43,737 nucleotides of DNA, from contig JAAUUT010000032.1 in assembly GCA_012031035.1 (NCBI GenBank), forward strand, positions 1 to 43,737, in the 5' to 3' direction. A model generated the notes under the pieces. That model was not told the DNA's origin and made no database searches. It worked only from the letters and a program-made list of their open reading frames with translations. Source of the DNA: Candidatus Altimarinota bacterium. Its GTDB lineage: Bacteria; Cyanobacteriota; Cyanobacteriia; Cyanobacteriales; Microcystaceae. The stretch's first letter is position 1. The number at the start of each line of letters is the position of its first letter. Below, piece by piece: positions 27,553-36,945 of the stretch. The position numbers and the translations under genes were made by a program.

Positions 27553-28772
27553 CTACTCAACAGTTTCAGCGATCGCCTCTCCATCTTCTTGAATCCAAGC
27601 TAGACGGTTAATGCGACAGCTACGCGCATAGTTGCGGATCTCTTGGGGCGATCGCCGCCCAAATCGATTTCGACTCTTATGGAAGGTTCTTTTTCCCGAA
27701 GCATTTGAGCATAGATAAATGCAGAAGCTTCTGCTTGAGACGTTTTTGGAATTACCAACCAATCGATAAGTGGGGTTTGCTGGGGCAAAACCGAACCCGC
27801 CAAAAGACACTCGTGTAACTCTTCTAAATTAAGCGAGAACCCAATCCCTGGGGCGGCTTTGCCTTGAGGATGATAAACGCTTATCAATTCATCGTAGCGT
27901 CCTCCTTGCCCTAAAATATGCAAGCGTTCGCCTGCTTGCGAGACTGTCTTAAAAACAATTCCCGTATAATAATCAAAGGTTTGTAGCAAACTGAGATCCA
28001 GAATCAAAGGGATTGGGTGAGAACAGCTTTTTTGCACCAATTCGACCAATGATTTGAGATTATTGACGATTTTCTTTGCCTCCTCGTTTAAATCGAAGTT
28101 CGCAACCTTTCCTAAAACATCCCCAGGATTGCCGCGCAGGTCGAACAAAACGATCGCCCGTTGTTTGAGTTCTTGTGAAGGATAATCTAAATTTTCGAGG
28201 GCAATGCGATCGAGTCGGGCAATACAATAGCGAATCTGCTGCTGTAAAGATTCTGGAAAAGACGCTAGAAGCGATCGCGTCAATCCTGCATCTCCTAATA
28301 GTAACTGCCATTGTGGCAATCCAACTTTATGCAAACAATCGGCAAGTAACAGCAAAATTTCTGCATCGGCGAGTACGCCGCCAGCAAACAGTAATTCTAC
28401 TCCCGCTTGATAAAACTCTAATTGTCGTCCGTGATATCCTGGCGGGGGATTGCGAAAGACGTTAGCGCGATAACATAGGCGTTGGGGATAGCAGCTATCT
28501 GCCATGCGCGTCACTGCTGCACGGGCAATAGAAGCCGTCAATTCTGGACGCAGCCCTAATGTACCCTCCGATTCTTCTCGCAGTTGAATGACCGTAGAAC
28601 GCTCGATCGCGCCGCCAGCCATAAGCGTATCGAACCATTCAATAGTAGAAGTGACGATGCGTTGATATCCCCATTGCCCAAAAACTTCTTGCAGGCGATC
28701 GTTAATCGCACCTTTTTGGACGACTTCGAGAGGGAGCAAATCTCTTGCCCCTGCGGGTGGTTGATGAATCAT
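27553..28772 (-). CDS. hisZ: ATP phosphoribosyltransferase regulatory subunit, C-terminal frameshift
   Basis: HisRS-like regulatory subunit required by the short form of HisG in the first step of histidine synthesis. Visible class II synthetase-like parts: GARDLLPLEV, LRPELTASIARAA, RANVFRNPPPGYHGRQLEFYQAGVE, FDYYTGIVF and LGQGGRYDEL. The long frame ends with an unrelated 13-residue tail after VEIDLGG; the expected tail RSPQEIRNYARSCRINRLAW is in the next frame and ends at 27553. One base added directly beside the HIP1 site at 27648-27655 gives about 406 residues, the normal length. Absence of tRNA-synthetase histidine motifs and the cyanobacterial context favour HisZ over HisS. It follows the J-domain gene with a heptamer repeat between. 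Confidence 0.88.
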
Positions 28773-28774
28773 TT

Positions 28775-28809
28775 GAATTATGAATTATGAATTATGAATT
28801 ATGAATTAT
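28775..28809. repeat. GAATTAT heptamer tandem repeat x5
   Basis: Five perfect copies of GAATTAT, starting two bases from the hisZ start codon and filling most of the 57-base gap to the J-domain gene. Degenerate copies also occur at about 23338-23370. Being in the leader of hisZ, it may affect its ribosome-binding region, since no Shine-Dalgarno is left. Confidence 0.85.
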
Positions 28810-28829
28810 TCGGTTCATCAATTTCCCAA

Positions 28830-29746
28830 TTATTTTTTCTTGCCGCCGAATAAACCGCCTAAAAAACCACTTTTACCAGGTTCGCTTGAGGTTTTCGTCT
28901 GGTTATCGGGAGGAACGAGCTTATCGAGTTCTTGCTTGGCTTGTCTGGCTGTGGGATCTTGAGGATTCGCTTGCCAAGCTTTAGTAATGTGAACTTTTGC
29001 CATTGTTAGCTGATTTTGTCTGAGATAAGCTAAACCCATCAATCCGTGACAAGTACTATTGTTGGGTTCTTGTTTGATCGCGTCTCGCATTTCGATGATA
29101 ACTTGAGCGGGATTATTTTTATTAAGGGCTTCTTGCGCGCGACGGATATAATTAGCAACTGGAGATATAGAGGTTTCTTTTTCTGGTGTTGCTGGCTTTT
29201 TAAACGCCGTTTCTGTTGTTAGTTTTGCCGAAGGAGGAATGCTAGTTTTAGCGCGTTCTATCTGACCCTGTTTGAGTGTCAAATAAACTAAATTTAGCTC
29301 GCTAATTTTGAGCAATTTTTTTTGAGAATTTGGTCGATGGATGTATATTGCTCTGAGGCAAGCGGTTGTAATAATTTTTTATAAACTTGGTCGATGTTAA
29401 CAACTGCTTGTAGTAGCTGCTTGGCAGGTTCGCTAGTTAGAGTCGTTTTTGTACTTTCCGGCACTAGTGTTTTTCCCGTTTGAGCCAGAATCAAAAGATG
29501 TTCCGTTCGCGAATGATCTTTTGAGAGGTTTTCGTAGGCGGGATTAACTAACTTTGACAGGATTTGATTGGCTAGTTTTTTTTGGGTTTCGCTCTCAGCT
29601 TTACACGTATCGGGATGCAAGCGATAAGCAACTTTAAGATATCTCTGACGAATTTGTTTGCTATCTGCATCTATGGGAACTCCCAAGATGGCATGGCGAT
29701 CGACTATATCAAGTTTAAATAGTCCTTGTTGAATCTTAAAAGACAT
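28830..29746 (-). CDS. J-domain / TPR protein, frameshifted
   Basis: Two overlapping frames make one protein of about 305 residues. N-terminal J domain: HAILGVPIDADSKQIRQRYL and YRLHPDTCKA, where the canonical HPD is present, so Hsp70 stimulation is plausible. C-terminal part: TPR-like helices RRAQEALNKNNPAQVIIEMRD and STCHGLMGLAYLRQNQLTMA, then a Gly/Lys-rich GGLFGGKKK end. The break is in the poly-A tract (T8 at 29316-29323 on the plus strand). Either one base is missing (KKKLLKISELN) or two extra A residues are present in two adjacent runs (KIAQISELN); the latter better fits family sequences as I recall them. It sits between the inositol phosphatase and hisZ genes. Confidence 0.82.
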
Positions 29747-29822
29747 AAGGGATAATCATAGCGGTAGAATACCGAGAAGCTCTGTTTATAGTATCTCTCA
29801 GTTTCTGGCGAAGTTAATAAAA

Positions 29823-30666
29823 CTATTCGATTTTCAGCAGTGGTGTTGGAATAAACGAGTAAGTGGCAGCGTCTTTGAGAGCCTTGCTTAGACTAACATG
29901 GATCTTACCGTTAGTTGCTAAGATACGACCCGATTCCAGAATTAAAGGGCTACCGTCGTAGGCTGTCGCTATTCCGCCAGCTTCTTCTAGGATAACAATA
30001 CCCGCTGCAATATCCCAAGGGTTAATCCCTCTTTCCCAATAGCCATCGAGTCGCCCGCAAGCGACATCAGCAAGATCTAGCGCTGCCGAACCACTACGAC
30101 GCACGCCTTGGGTTAGATGAGTCAAATAACAAAATTCGGCATAGTTGTTATCGGAGGTTTCGCGGCGATCGTAAGCAAACCCTGATACTAGAAGGCTTTT
30201 ATCTAAAGATTCGGTTTTAGAGATGCGAATGGGACGGCGATTGAGCGTTGCACCCAAACCTTTAGCACCTCGAAATAACTCGTTGTGAAAGGGATTGTAG
30301 ATAACGCCTATATGGGGAATCCCTTTAAAGAGCAATCCAATGGAAACCGCCGCGATGGGATAGCCGTGAGCATAATTAGTCGTTCCATCTAAAGGATCGA
30401 TCGCCCAGAGATAATCATTGTCGCGATCGCCGATTTGACCGGATTCTTCGGCTAAAATTTGATGGTCGCTGACGTGACGGCGCAGTATGGCAATAATTGC
30501 GTCTTCCGATTTTTTATCGGCTTCTGTTACCAAGTCGCCCGAACGTCCTTTTTCTTCGATGTTTTCTAGTTTGCCCAGCACTCTAGTAAAATAGCACCCG
30601 CTTCCATTGCTGCTTCGGTAGCAAGGTCTAAAAAATATGTAGGCGATCGCGAGAAAGTTGATTCAT
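29823..30666 (-). CDS. Inositol monophosphatase family protein, two N-terminal frameshifts
   Basis: Mg2+-dependent sugar-phosphate or inositol phosphatase. Active-site motifs are intact: ILAEESG, AIDPLDGTTNYAHG and NPWDIAAG. The open frame from 30581 lacks the first 29 residues; these are found upstream in other frames. From ATG 30666, MNQLSRDRLHIF continues as LDLATEAAMEAGAILLECW if one T is added (A6 at 30630-30635 on the plus strand), then GKLENIEEKG if one G is added (CCC at 30574-30576). The rebuilt protein has 281 residues, normal for the family. Substrate is not predictable; possibilities include myo-inositol-1-phosphate and histidinol phosphate, the latter only suggested by nearby hisZ. 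Confidence 0.85.
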
Positions 30667-30758
30667 TATCAAATGAATTGATGTAATTTCAAACAGGACA
30701 GATTTTAACTTAAGATTGGTTTTTAAGCATCTTGTTGAGTTCTGCGATCGCTCAATTG

Positions 30759-30935
30759 CTAATTTCCATCCCCAAAAAACCAAATTAAGATTAGCACGAA
30801 AAAACTCATAAGACCTAATTCTCCCAAATGTCTGAGCCAATCAAAAAGATGAAAAGGAACAAAGACTAAAGATTCTAAAATAAACCAGTTACCGACGAAC
30901 AATATAATGAGTAAAACAATTAACAGTATTAACAT
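30759..30935 (-). CDS. Small two-segment membrane protein (58 aa)
   Basis: 58 residues starting MLILLIVLLIILFVGNW, with two hydrophobic segments (1-25 and 38-53) and an amphipathic FVPFHLFDWLRHLGELG in between, ending WFFGDGN. The composition strongly suggests a real small membrane protein of hypothetical type, like many in cyanobacteria. Its ATG at 30935 directly abuts the divergent ATG of the YCII gene at 30936; a longer frame to 31010 overlaps that gene antisense and is less likely. Function unknown. Confidence 0.6.
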   Translation of the reverse strand: MLILLIVLLIILFVGNWFILESLVFVPFHLFDWLRHLGELGLMSFFVLILIWFFGDGN

Positions 30936-31205
30936 ATGCCTAAATACATTATGTGGGGCAGCTACTGCGAAAATGCCATCGAAAAACGCGCTCCTTATCG
31001 CCAAGCTCATTTAGACGGACTCGCACAACAGAAGGAAAAAGGCATTTTGATTATGCTAGGCCCCACTAAGGATACAACCAAAGTGTTTGGGATCTACGAA
31101 GCCGAAGACGAAGCGACGATACGTCAAATCGTTGAAGCCGATCCCTACTGGCAAAATGGGATCTGGACGGAGTATGAAATTAAGGAATGGATTCAAGCAT
31201 TCTAG
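30936..31205 (+). CDS. YCII-family protein (YciI-like)
   Basis: 89-residue protein of the YCII/dimeric ferredoxin-like fold family. It shows the family pattern KRAPYRQAHLDGLAQQKEKG with His and Arg near the presumed active site, LGPTKDTTKVFGIYEAEDEA and VEADPYWQNGIWTEYEIKEW. Some relatives act as enzymes on small aromatic molecules, most are uncharacterised. The gene is fully packed: its start touches the start of the divergent membrane-protein gene and its stop overlaps the stop of the convergent fibrillin gene in a shared CTAG. Confidence 0.88.
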   Translation: MPKYIMWGSYCENAIEKRAPYRQAHLDGLAQQKEKGILIMLGPTKDTTKVFGIYEAEDEATIRQIVEADPYWQNGIWTEYEIKEWIQAF

Positions 31206-31792
31206 CTTTTTTCTTTGGCAAGAACGAAAACGTTGCCTTCATTCCCTCGTCCGACGCGCAAATCTTCATCTAAATAAGTCGTCTCCAACCATCCCTGTTG
31301 CTCTCGATTTTCTATGTTGAAATCTACAGAAACAAATTTTTTACCCATTTCGATTTCTTGAACAAAATGGCTGGGAGTACGATAGCCAATCAAGCGTTGC
31401 AAACCTAAAATCGATCGCTCGAATTTAACGTTAACTCGTCGTTCGCCGATGGGTTCAAAACGAGCAACCACGCTAACGATCCCTTCGAGAAACGGAATTC
31501 CCACAATCTCAGCAATATTATAAATTTTTGTTTCGCCAAGACGAATACATTGATAAATTTGACCTAGTTGTGCTAGGGGGATGCGGTTGAGTCCTAGTAT
31601 GCCTCGACTGTTGGTATAGAGCAAACGCCAATCTCCTTCAAGCCAATCGCGCTTTTCAAGAGGATTAAGCGTAGAATTGCGATCTTCAAGCTGTTCTATG
31701 GCGGTGAGAACTCTTACGTTGTCTTTTTCAGTGGCTAGCAAACCGCGATTAGTTCCCGCGATCGCTTCTAGTAATTTTGTTTTTTCATTCAT
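31202..31792 (-). CDS. PAP/fibrillin family protein (plastid-lipid associated)
   Basis: About 196 residues in the fibrillin (PAP) family, lipocalin-like proteins associated with thylakoids, plastoglobule-like bodies and photoprotection. Recognised by KLLEAIAGTNRGL, GDWRLLYTNSRGILGLNRIP and the terminal DLRVGRGNEGNVFVLAK. The frame opens at 31819, but MNEKTKLLEA at 31792 is the conserved start and follows a GGGGAACG ribosome-binding sequence. The stop shares CTAG with the YCII gene. Function in cyanobacteria is inferred from plastid homologues. Confidence 0.88.
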   Translation of the reverse strand: MNEKTKLLEAIAGTNRGLLATEKDNVRVLTAIEQLEDRNSTLNPLEKRDWLEGDWRLLYTNSRGILGLNRIPLAQLGQIYQCIRLGETKIYNIAEIVGIPFLEGIVSVVARFEPIGERRVNVKFERSILGLQRLIGYRTPSHFVQEIEMGKKFVSVDFNIENREQQGWLETTYLDEDLRVGRGNEGNVFVLAKEKS

Positions 31793-31938
31793 CGATCGTT
31801 CCCCATTGTTAACTACCATTTTAACTGTGCCTGTCGATGGCGATCGCGATTTGATAAGTTTTTTTAACTCTTATTTAAAGTCGAGGCGATCGCGTTTTAA
31901 GGAGCAAAAGAACTGCGATCGCCAATAAAATTTTAATC

Positions 31939-32538
31939 TCAAACCGCAGCCATGGTTAAATGCTCGATCTTTGTCCCCAATAATTTGAGAAACTCTGCCA
32001 GCCAGCGAGGATGAGCCGGCCAAGCCGGAGCCGTAACGAGATTGCCATCGACTATTGCCTCGTCAACTGGGATATCTGCATATGTTCCCCCAGCGCGAAC
32101 GACATCGGGACGACAAGCGGGATAGGCAGAACATTGCTTGCCATTGAGTACATCGGCCGCCGCCAGCAGTTGAGCGCCATGACAAATCGCCGCGATCGGT
32201 TTATTGGCGCGAGCAAAATATTGCACGATTTGAATTACGCGATCGTTGAGGCGAATATATTCTGGCGCACGTCCGCCAGGAATCACCAGCGCGTCATAAT
32301 CTTCAGCACGAATTTCATCAAAAGTGGCGTTGAGGGTAAAGTTATGACCGGGTTTTTCTGAGTAAGTTTGGTCGCCTTCAAAGTCGTGAACGGCAGTACG
32401 AACCTTTTCCGTGGCTTTTTTGCCTGGACAGACAGCGTGAACGGTATGACCGACCATTTGTAAGGCTTGGAAAGGAACCATTACTTCATAGTCTTCAACG
32501 AAATCGCCGACGAGCATAAGGATACGTTTGGCAGTCAT
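31939..32538 (-). CDS. DJ-1/PfpI family protein
   Basis: 199-residue glutamine-amidotransferase-like fold. The nucleophilic elbow [10 protein letters not shown] carries the catalytic Cys, with [12 protein letters not shown] and an acidic residue (VGDFVEDYE) that completes the usual active site. Family members act as stress chaperones, deglycases or peptidases; which applies here cannot be said. It is monocistronic, with about 120 bases to the sigma-factor gene upstream. Confidence 0.9.
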   Translation of the reverse strand: MTAKRILMLVGDFVEDYEVMVPFQALQMVGHTVHAVCPGKKATEKVRTAVHDFEGDQTYSEKPGHNFTLNATFDEIRAEDYDALVIPGGRAPEYIRLNDRVIQIVQYFARANKPIAAICHGAQLLAAADVLNGKQCSAYPACRPDVVRAGGTYADIPVDEAIVDGNLVTAPAWPAHPRWLAEFLKLLGTKIEHLTMAAV

Positions 32539-32659
32539 AAGACAAACCCCTTTTGTTCAATAATTTTTATATAAACATAATAAAAGGCGAGCGAAATCTG
32601 TTGACTCGGCTCGCCATGAGTATTGCTGCTTAGAGAAAATTTAAATTAAAAGAGAAAAC

Positions 32660-33427
32660 CTATGCGACTTGAGGTTCTAAGAGAACTCCCAACTGCTCGA
32701 TTCCTTTTTGTAAGTGTCGGGTTACTGTCATAGGACTAATTCCAATCTGTTTGGCTGCTTCTTTGCGAGGTAAATCTTGTATGTATACGCATTCAATTGC
32801 TGCTTTGGTTTTTTCTTCAAGCTGATTCATCGCTTTTTGAAGTTGTAGGCGTTCTTCCGCGATCGCTTGTTCGATTTGACAGCGAGGATCGGGTAGCGTA
32901 TCGCCAAAGGTAATTTGACAATCCGTTGACTGAGCAACTGTTGCATCTAGACTCACCAGCAAGCGATTTTGTTGGGCAAGTTGGCATTCGTGCCACTCTT
33001 CAAGCGAAATACCGAGAACTTTAGCAACTTCGTGTTCTCTGGGAGAACGACCTAATTTGATTGATAATTCTTTACGTAATGCTTTGCCTTTGGTGTAAAG
33101 TTCTTGCCAGCGACGAGGAATGCGCATGACATGACCTTTATCGCGCAAGTAGTGGAGAATTTCACCTCTGATGTAGGGAATAGCAAAGGAACTGAACGCA
33201 CAACCTTGTTGGGGATTAAAACGTTCGATCGCGCGAATCAACCCAATAAAGCCGATTTGCATTAAGTCTTCGTAGGATTCGGTACATTGCTTGCTCAGAC
33301 GGTGTGCTACTTGGCGTACCAATCCGGCGTTGAGTTCTACTAGTCGGTTGCGAAGTGGTAGGGAAGGGTTACGAGAGTAGGCGCTTAAAAGTTCGATATT
33401 GCGAAGGGTAGAGGTTTGAGTAGTCAT
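32660..33427 (-). CDS. sigF: Group 3 RNA polymerase sigma factor, SigF type
   Basis: Alternative sigma-70 factor of the SigB/F/G-like group. Region 2: LVELNAGLVRQVAHRLS, YEDLMQIGFIGLIRAIERFNP and FSSFAIPYIRGEILHYLRD; region 3 includes RIPRRWQEL and RSPREHEVAKVLGI; region 4 ends with AAIECVYIQDLPRKEAAKQI, ISPMTVTRHLQKGIEQL. The frame extends upstream to 33475, but MTTQTSTLRN at 33427 is the more usual start. In Synechocystis, SigF drives pilus and motility genes and responds to stress; that role here is inferred. No anti-sigma factor lies next to it. Confidence 0.85.
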   Translation of the reverse strand: MTTQTSTLRNIELLSAYSRNPSLPLRNRLVELNAGLVRQVAHRLSKQCTESYEDLMQIGFIGLIRAIERFNPQQGCAFSSFAIPYIRGEILHYLRDKGHVMRIPRRWQELYTKGKALRKELSIKLGRSPREHEVAKVLGISLEEWHECQLAQQNRLLVSLDATVAQSTDCQITFGDTLPDPRCQIEQAIAEERLQLQKAMNQLEEKTKAAIECVYIQDLPRKEAAKQIGISPMTVTRHLQKGIEQLGVLLEPQVA

Positions 33428-33659
33428 TGGTTGGACGCAGCAATTAATTGATTGAACTGATCTTATTGTCCGCATCTAACCCTTTAAATACTATCGGCAT
33501 TTTACTGAATTATTGAAAACCCAATTTTGCCATCTACGTGTTTATACAGAGATAATGCCCGAAAGCTTTATTCTTTCATTAAGCTTTTTTAAACAAAATG
33601 TAAACACGAACAGATATTACACGACAGAGCGGATCGATTTCAGTATTCTCGATTAACTC

Positions 33660-33720
33660 AGGTTGTTTTGGATACGGATTTTTGTATTTAGACAACCTAC
33701 TAGGCAGTAATGTTCTGCCT
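33660..33720. other. Two adjacent hairpins between sigF and methyltransferase
   Basis: AGGTTGT (33660-33666) pairs with ACAACCT (33692-33698), with an inner ATAC/GTAT pairing, and AGGCAG (33702-33707) pairs with CTGCCT (33715-33720). They lie in the 345-base gap between the sigF start and the methyltransferase stop. No T-run follows on the minus strand, so they may be a terminator-like end, an operator, or a structured RNA. Otherwise the gap shows no gene. Confidence 0.4.
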
Positions 33721-33772
33721 AACAAGTCCAGCATTCATTCTATCTAAAAGGAGATGTCTATTTGTTCGTGCG

Positions 33773-34597
33773 TTATTTCTGCGCAACTGCATACAAGACA
33801 TCGACCTCCAGCGAACAGATTTTCTGGGTCTTTATGAATTGCAGATTGGCTTGTCGGACACGTTCTCTTGCTGTGGGAGTCAGTTGGTCGATCGTACCTC
33901 TGAGTCCGCCACCTAAAATCATTGTCCACCAATCTTCTTCAGAAGCTAGTTTATGAGTTCCTGCTTCAGCAACAACTTCCACATTGGTTGCACCACCCGC
34001 TTCTAGTAGTGTTTTTAAGGAGAAGGGATCGTTAATCCGATCCCACGGCGTAAATTTCTTACACAAATCTGGACGTTCGGCTTCAATCGCATTCCAGAAA
34101 ATTTGATTGGCAGGTTCAAACACCTTCTCTCCCCAGGAAGTAATGGCTAGTTTTCCACCGGGTCGAACCATTCGCCAAAGTTCTCGAACGGCTGTTACCA
34201 GATCTGGAACAAAGAAAATCCCAAAAACACAAACAACCGCGTCAAAACTTTCGTTGGGTAAACCTAGATTTTCAAAGTCTCCAGAACGAAACTCAATATT
34301 TTCAAGACCTTGCTGCTGTGACTTGTTACGTGCCAGTTTTAACAGAGATTCGGCAAGATCTATCCCCAATACCTGTCCAGTAGAACCTACACCGATCGCG
34401 GCTGGAATGGCAGATGCACCAGTTCCACAACAAACATCCAAAACACGCTCTCCCGAACGAAGCGAGAGTCTATCGATGGTTTGTTGCCCAAAGCGATTCC
34501 AGAAACATAATGCTGGATCGTCAAAGCGATCCGATGCAGCATTAAAAATTGCTTCTGTCTTCACGATTATCTCTTCTTTGCTAATCATAATAGTCAC
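33773..34597 (-). CDS. Class I SAM-dependent methyltransferase
   Basis: 274-residue Rossmann-fold methyltransferase. Motif I VLDVCCGTGASAIP binds S-adenosylmethionine, followed by GIDLAESLL (acidic loop), FRSGDFENLG, FDAVVCVFGIFFVPD and VRPGGKLAITSW. The layout resembles UbiE/COQ5-like or small-molecule methyltransferases. Substrate unknown. MISKEEI at 34588 or the MTIM start three codons earlier are both possible. It is followed upstream by the CPBP gene with a 60-base gap, possibly cotranscribed. Confidence 0.88.
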   Translation of the reverse strand: MTIMISKEEIIVKTEAIFNAASDRFDDPALCFWNRFGQQTIDRLSLRSGERVLDVCCGTGASAIPAAIGVGSTGQVLGIDLAESLLKLARNKSQQQGLENIEFRSGDFENLGLPNESFDAVVCVFGIFFVPDLVTAVRELWRMVRPGGKLAITSWGEKVFEPANQIFWNAIEAERPDLCKKFTPWDRINDPFSLKTLLEAGGATNVEVVAEAGTHKLASEEDWWTMILGGGLRGTIDQLTPTARERVRQANLQFIKTQKICSLEVDVLYAVAQK

Positions 34598-34657
34598 TTA
34601 GGCTTTTGAGTATAGACAAAATATTAGCAATCTGTATTGCTATTTCTGGTAAATGTG

Positions 34658-35377
34658 TTACCTTCCAAAAAGTAATTGCCAACCCACGATCGCGATCGCT
34701 AGATCGGCCAAAATATGACTGATGTAACTCGACCAAATCGAACGATAAGTTAAGTAGCACCACGACCAAATTACACCGCCGACGAATACGCCCAAGGAAC
34801 CCACCAATACAACTCGCCAATCGACGTAAGCAGCTAAACCGATGATGTGATGGAGGGTGAATAGCAGTGCAGATAAAAATATAGCCCTAATTCCTGGAAT
34901 GATGATTGCGCATTGGCTAGCGATAAACCAACGCCAGATATACTCTTCAAATAAAGAGTTAACGAATGAAAAATAAATCGCCCCTACTAAATAAATACTT
35001 GCATTTCCAGTTCCGGCTTGTTGCGCCCTCATTCTAATACTCTCAAGATCGATCCAACTTCGACCGACAAACCAATAGGCTGCCAAAATTGCGCCGAACA
35101 TCAGCAGTCCTAAAATCGTTCCTGCTAATAACTCTTTCGATTTTGGGGGCGAGATCTTTATCGTGCTGCGATCGCCCTTGGCGCTGCCCGGAGGGCGATC
35201 GCTCCAAATGTACCAAACTAACGGCACTGCCAACATCAACAAATGACAGAAAAAATAGATTGTCTTTCCAAGTATGCCTGGGGCGATATGCAACGACATG
35301 ACCGTCCCAAAACTAGAAGCAACTACGATTATAATGACGGGGAATAGGAGATTGTGTCGGGTGCGAGTAGCGAGCAT
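34658..35377 (-). CDS. CPBP-family intramembrane metalloprotease
   Basis: 239-residue membrane protein with about seven hydrophobic segments. The catalytic motif appears as FEEYIWRW (EExxxR), followed by LLFTLHHIIGL and SSYISHILADL, which supply the two His/Asn motifs. A hydrophilic loop DRPPGSAKGDRSTIKISPPK at about 57-76 is encoded by a HIP1-bounded inverted repeat and looks like an in-frame insertion. Substrate unknown. Confidence 0.87.
   Translation of the reverse strand: MLATRTRHNLLFPVIIIVVASSFGTVMSLHIAPGILGKTIYFFCHLLMLAVPLVWYIWSDRPPGSAKGDRSTIKISPPKSKELLAGTILGLLMFGAILAAYWFVGRSWIDLESIRMRAQQAGTGNASIYLVGAIYFSFVNSLFEEYIWRWFIASQCAIIIPGIRAIFLSALLFTLHHIIGLAAYVDWRVVLVGSLGVFVGGVIWSWCYLTYRSIWSSYISHILADLAIAIVGWQLLFGR
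35168..35202. repeat. HIP1-bounded inverted repeat inside CPBP gene
   Basis: GCGATCGCCC at 35168-35177 and its exact complement GGGCGATCGC at 35193-35202 bracket 15 GC-rich bases. The element lies in the coding frame of the CPBP protease and encodes a hydrophilic Pro/Gly/Lys loop. Its GC content stands out from the surrounding gene. Confidence 0.75.
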
Positions 35378-35547
35378 AAAGATATCTTTGAGGCAATAAT
35401 CTTTAGGCTAACAACATACTCAAGCAACAAAACTCTCTCTTATGCCACTTTTTAAAAGTTATGAGAGATGTTGCCGTTTTGTAAAAGAAATTGTTTTAAG
35501 AATTCATACTTCTACGATCTAGTTCCTTTTTTCCCATTAATCCACAG

Positions 35548-36942
35548 TCAATTATTGACTGAATTTCTTGTCTCCAAAAGTGCTTCCCAGACAATTTCGA
35601 TATCTTTTCTTTCAGTTCGCCAGTTAGAGAGTGCGGCTCTAATTGCAGGAATCTTTCGATAAACTGTTGGCGTGAGAAAGACCTTGCCGCGATCGCGTAA
35701 TACAGCCAAAAATTGCGCGATCGCATCCGATGATGTTTCCTCCCCCGATAAGGTAAAGCAAACTACATTTAAGCGAACGGGCGCTAAAAGCTTAAATTCG
35801 CTTGATAATTCGATTTTTTTGCCTAAAAATTTGGCTAATTGGCAATTATTTTCTACAATCTCTCGATAACCTTCCGCACCATAAGCCATTAAACTGAACC
35901 ATGCGGGTAACGCTCTCAATCGACGCGAATTTTCTGGGGTAAGATGCACAAAATCGGGATTATCTGTCGGGAGTCCCAAGTAAGCGGCATGATTTTGAAA
36001 AACTTCTAATTGCAAATCTCTATGTTTGGTAAATTGCATTGCCGAATCGTAAGGAACGTTCAGCCACTTATGAGCGTCGATCGCGATCGAATCGGCGCTA
36101 TCGAGTCCTGCTACCAAATGGCTGTATCGAGGAGAACAAGCAGCAAATCCCCCAAAAGCAGCATCGACGTGCAACCAAAAGTTAAATTCTTGCTTGAGTT
36201 GGGCAATGTCTGCTAAAGGATCGAAATCGACTGTATTCACCGTTCCTGCGTTAGCAACAACGATACAAGGCTGTTGATGACTACTCAAACATTTTTTCAG
36301 TTTTTCCAGATCGATCGCTTCTCGCTCGGATAAACAGGGGACGATGTGCAGATTATTTTTTCCCATTCCCAACATAGAAAGTGCTTTGAAAATGCACGAA
36401 TGGGGAGAACCACTCAAGATTTTTATCGCAGGTAAAGCATACAATCCATCGCGCGAGACATCTATCCCCAATTGACGAGCAATCCATTGTCTGGCGATTG
36501 CCAATCCGACAAAATTCGACATGGTAGCGCCAGAGACAAATGTCCCCGAATGCACGTCCGATAAATTAAACAGTTGGCGAAGAAAATGGATGGTTTCTCG
36601 TTCGATATAGGCAGCAGTATCCTCCGACCCAAAAGCATTTTGGTCGAAAATCCCAACCAACCAATCGCCTACAATGGCAGCAGGCGTACTTCCTCCCGTT
36701 ACAAAGCCAAAATAACGCGACCCGCTGCTAGCAGTAATCCCATCCTCATATTTTTGCTCGAAGACTTCTAATGCTCTCTCTGCACCAATTCCGCGATCGC
36801 TTAGGGATGCGATTTCATAGGGAGGAGGCAAAACGCTAACCGGACGTTCGTTTAAGCTTTGTAAGAATTTAAGGGCGCGATCGCGCGTTTTATCTAAAAG
36901 GCGATCGATCTTGCTTGCATCTTCTGCTAATCGTTCGTTCAT
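35548..36942 (-). CDS. PLP-dependent group II amino-acid decarboxylase
   Basis: 464-residue fold-type I pyridoxal-phosphate enzyme related to aromatic-amino-acid, glutamate and diaminobutyrate decarboxylases. The PLP lysine is in IDAHKWLNVPYDSA, with HVDAAFGGFAA supplying the cofactor-binding Asp and FVSGATMSNFVGLAIAR the phosphate-binding region. The substrate cannot be assigned from these motifs. It follows gltX on the same strand with only 3 bases between stop and start, so the two are almost certainly cotranscribed. Confidence 0.88.
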   Translation of the reverse strand: MNERLAEDASKIDRLLDKTRDRALKFLQSLNERPVSVLPPPYEIASLSDRGIGAERALEVFEQKYEDGITASSGSRYFGFVTGGSTPAAIVGDWLVGIFDQNAFGSEDTAAYIERETIHFLRQLFNLSDVHSGTFVSGATMSNFVGLAIARQWIARQLGIDVSRDGLYALPAIKILSGSPHSCIFKALSMLGMGKNNLHIVPCLSEREAIDLEKLKKCLSSHQQPCIVVANAGTVNTVDFDPLADIAQLKQEFNFWLHVDAAFGGFAACSPRYSHLVAGLDSADSIAIDAHKWLNVPYDSAMQFTKHRDLQLEVFQNHAAYLGLPTDNPDFVHLTPENSRRLRALPAWFSLMAYGAEGYREIVENNCQLAKFLGKKIELSSEFKLLAPVRLNVVCFTLSGEETSSDAIAQFLAVLRDRGKVFLTPTVYRKIPAIRAALSNWRTERKDIEIVWEALLETRNSVNN

Positions 36943-36945
36943 ATC

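Noticed and set aside
27600..28772. Histidyl-tRNA synthetase as identity of the HisRS-like gene
   Set aside because: Size, divergent motifs and the C-terminal tail fit HisZ better, and HisRS anticodon-domain features are not visible.
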